From an uncultured Ilumatobacter sp. (GTDB lineage: Bacteria > Actinomycetota > Acidimicrobiia > Acidimicrobiales > Ilumatobacteraceae), in contig CALAHA010000412.1 of NCBI GenBank assembly GCA_937891565.1, forward strand, positions 1 through 7,364: 7,364 nucleotides of DNA, given 5' to 3'. How positions within the stretch are numbered: the stretch's first letter is position 1; each line of letters opens with the position of its first letter. Position numbers and translations under genes: made by a program. The notes beneath the pieces are model-generated. The model saw only the letters and a program-made list of their open reading frames with translations. It had not been told where the DNA came from and did no database searches. Below, one piece after another: positions 6,483 through 7,364 of this stretch.

Positions 6483-7364
6483 TCAGTCGCGCAGGGCCGG
6501 TTGGATCGATGCCTCCGTGGCCAATGTCGGCGCTGGGATCGGGCGTGCCAATATGGCCAGCACGGCGAGCAACAGCGGAACTGCGAGGTACGCGCTGCGA
6601 ACATCGGTCGCCGCGCGTAGCCCGGCCATCAGCACCGGTGCACTGATCAAGGCAATGCCCGACGCGATCGAGCCGCGCGTCGCGGCCTGATCGGGTGAGC
6701 GCGGGAATCGATGCAGCAACGCGGTCATCCTGGTCGGGTATAGCGGCGAGGCGCCGAGGCCGGCGAGGCCGATCCCGGCAATCGATGACACCGGCGTGGC
6801 GATTCCCCACATGAGGCCGAAGCCAAAGGTGATCAGGACGACACTCACCAGGATCGATCGCGGTGGTGGCCAGGTGCTGGTGATGAACCGTCCAATCGTC
6901 ATGCCGCAGCCCCATGCTGCAGCGCCCGCCGCCGCGCCAGCGGTCGACATCTCGACCTCCTCGTGGAGGAAGGTGGCAGCGAAGTACGAGAAGCAGAACT
7001 CGACCACGATGCACAATGTCAGTACCGTGATCTCGCGCCACCACAGTGCAAACGGTGGCACGACCGGCTCATCGTCGTGGACCGGCTTGGCGGGTTGCAG
7101 CGCAGCGGCGGGCTGGCCGGTGCGGTTGCCACGTGTCATCAGCACAATCACCACTGCGCCGCCACCGATCGGCACGACGATGCCCGGGAGCCACCCGCCG
7201 CCGAGCAGAATTGACAAGCCCACCGCCAGAGGGGCGGCGATGGCTGCCAGGCTCGAATAGGCGTTGGCTCGGATCAGGACGCGTTCGGTGTCGTCGGGCC
7301 GCGCCGAAGCGAGCATTGCTGGCATCAGCCGGATCAGGGCTGCAGCGGCAGTCGCACTGATGCC
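6483..7364 (-). CDS. Major facilitator superfamily transporter (5' end beyond window)
   Basis: The open frame runs from the right window edge to TGA at 6483-6485, giving 293 residues of the C-terminal two-thirds of a roughly 400-aa, 12-helix transporter. About eight clear hydrophobic helices follow a partial one: AAIAAPLAVGLSILLGG, LPGIVVPIGGGAVVIVLM, ITVLTLCIVVEFCFSYFAA, AGAAAGAAAWGCGMTIG, ILVSVVLITFGFGLMWGI, AGIGLAGLGASPLYPTRM, SIASGIALISAPVLMAGL and AYLAVPLLLAVLAILA. A charged, Pro-containing loop (RGNRTGQPAAALQPAKPVHDDEP) lies between the second and third of these, as expected for the central MFS loop. MTIGRF and PLYPTRM resemble conserved MFS loop/helix signatures. The true start lies outside the window; Met at 7325 is internal, since the frame continues upstream with similar sequence. 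Its stop is 3 nt before the ligase ATG 6479. Direction and substrate of transport are unknown. Confidence 0.88.
   Translation of the reverse strand, partial: GISATAAAALIRLMPAMLASARPDDTERVLIRANAYSSLAAIAAPLAVGLSILLGGGWLPGIVVPIGGGAVVIVLMTRGNRTGQPAAALQPAKPVHDDEPVVPPFALWWREITVLTLCIVVEFCFSYFAATFLHEEVEMSTAGAAAGAAAWGCGMTIGRFITSTWPPPRSILVSVVLITFGFGLMWGIATPVSSIAGIGLAGLGASPLYPTRMTALLHRFPRSPDQAATRGSIASGIALISAPVLMAGLRAATDVRSAYLAVPLLLAVLAILARPIPAPTLATEASIQPALRD

Larger units (their letters stand above)
1575..7364 (-). other. Probable operon: MFS transporter - acyl-CoA ligase - carboxylesterase - P1 peptidase - panC
   Basis: Five consecutive minus-strand genes join with no room for promoters or terminators: transporter to ligase +3 nt, ligase to esterase -4 nt (GTGA), esterase to peptidase -1 nt (TGATG), peptidase to panC -4 nt (ATGA). 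None of the internal starts has a recognisable Shine-Dalgarno, so terminating ribosomes probably restart at each junction. The operon may begin upstream of the window. It ends 15 nt from the convergent CPBP gene; that gap (1560-1574) contains no terminator hairpin. Confidence 0.8.

Overview
This is a compact, GC-rich, gene-dense bacterial chromosome segment. Six of its seven protein genes lie on the minus strand. Amino-acid usage (Ala/Val/Asp/Arg-rich), GTG starts, absence of recognisable Shine-Dalgarno sequences, TANNNT boxes placed as for leaderless mRNAs, and a mycobacterial-type P1 peptidase suggest an actinobacterium. An Acidimicrobiia-like lineage is my best guess, but this is inference and no marker gene is present. 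I see no RNA genes, insertion sequences, CRISPR arrays or integrase signatures.

Layout, left to right. (1) The left edge holds panB (minus strand, C-terminus cut off by the window), with a probable leaderless promoter. (2) An 88-bp divergent spacer (674-761) follows, containing a short direct repeat. (3) A CPBP-type (CAAX protease/bacteriocin-processing) membrane metalloprotease is the only plus-strand gene; it points at panC and ends 15 bp from it. (4) From the right edge leftward runs a very tight minus-strand gene string: a major facilitator transporter (N-terminus cut off), an AMP-forming acyl-CoA ligase, a type B carboxylesterase, a P1-family (DmpA/NylC/Rv1333-like) N-terminal-nucleophile peptidase, and panC. 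The junctions are +3, -4, -1 and -4 nt, so this is very probably one operon with translational coupling.

How the genes may work together: PanB makes ketopantoate, and PanC joins pantoate to beta-alanine to give pantothenate, the precursor of CoA. The P1 peptidase is stop-start coupled to panC. Characterised members of its superfamily include beta-aminopeptidases that release beta-alanine from peptides, so it might supply PanC's second substrate. No panD (aspartate decarboxylase) is visible here. The transporter, esterase and ligase could form an uptake-hydrolysis-activation route in which a carboxylic acid is released and loaded onto CoA. Both proposals are inference from gene order. The individual enzyme family calls are firm; the exact substrates are not.
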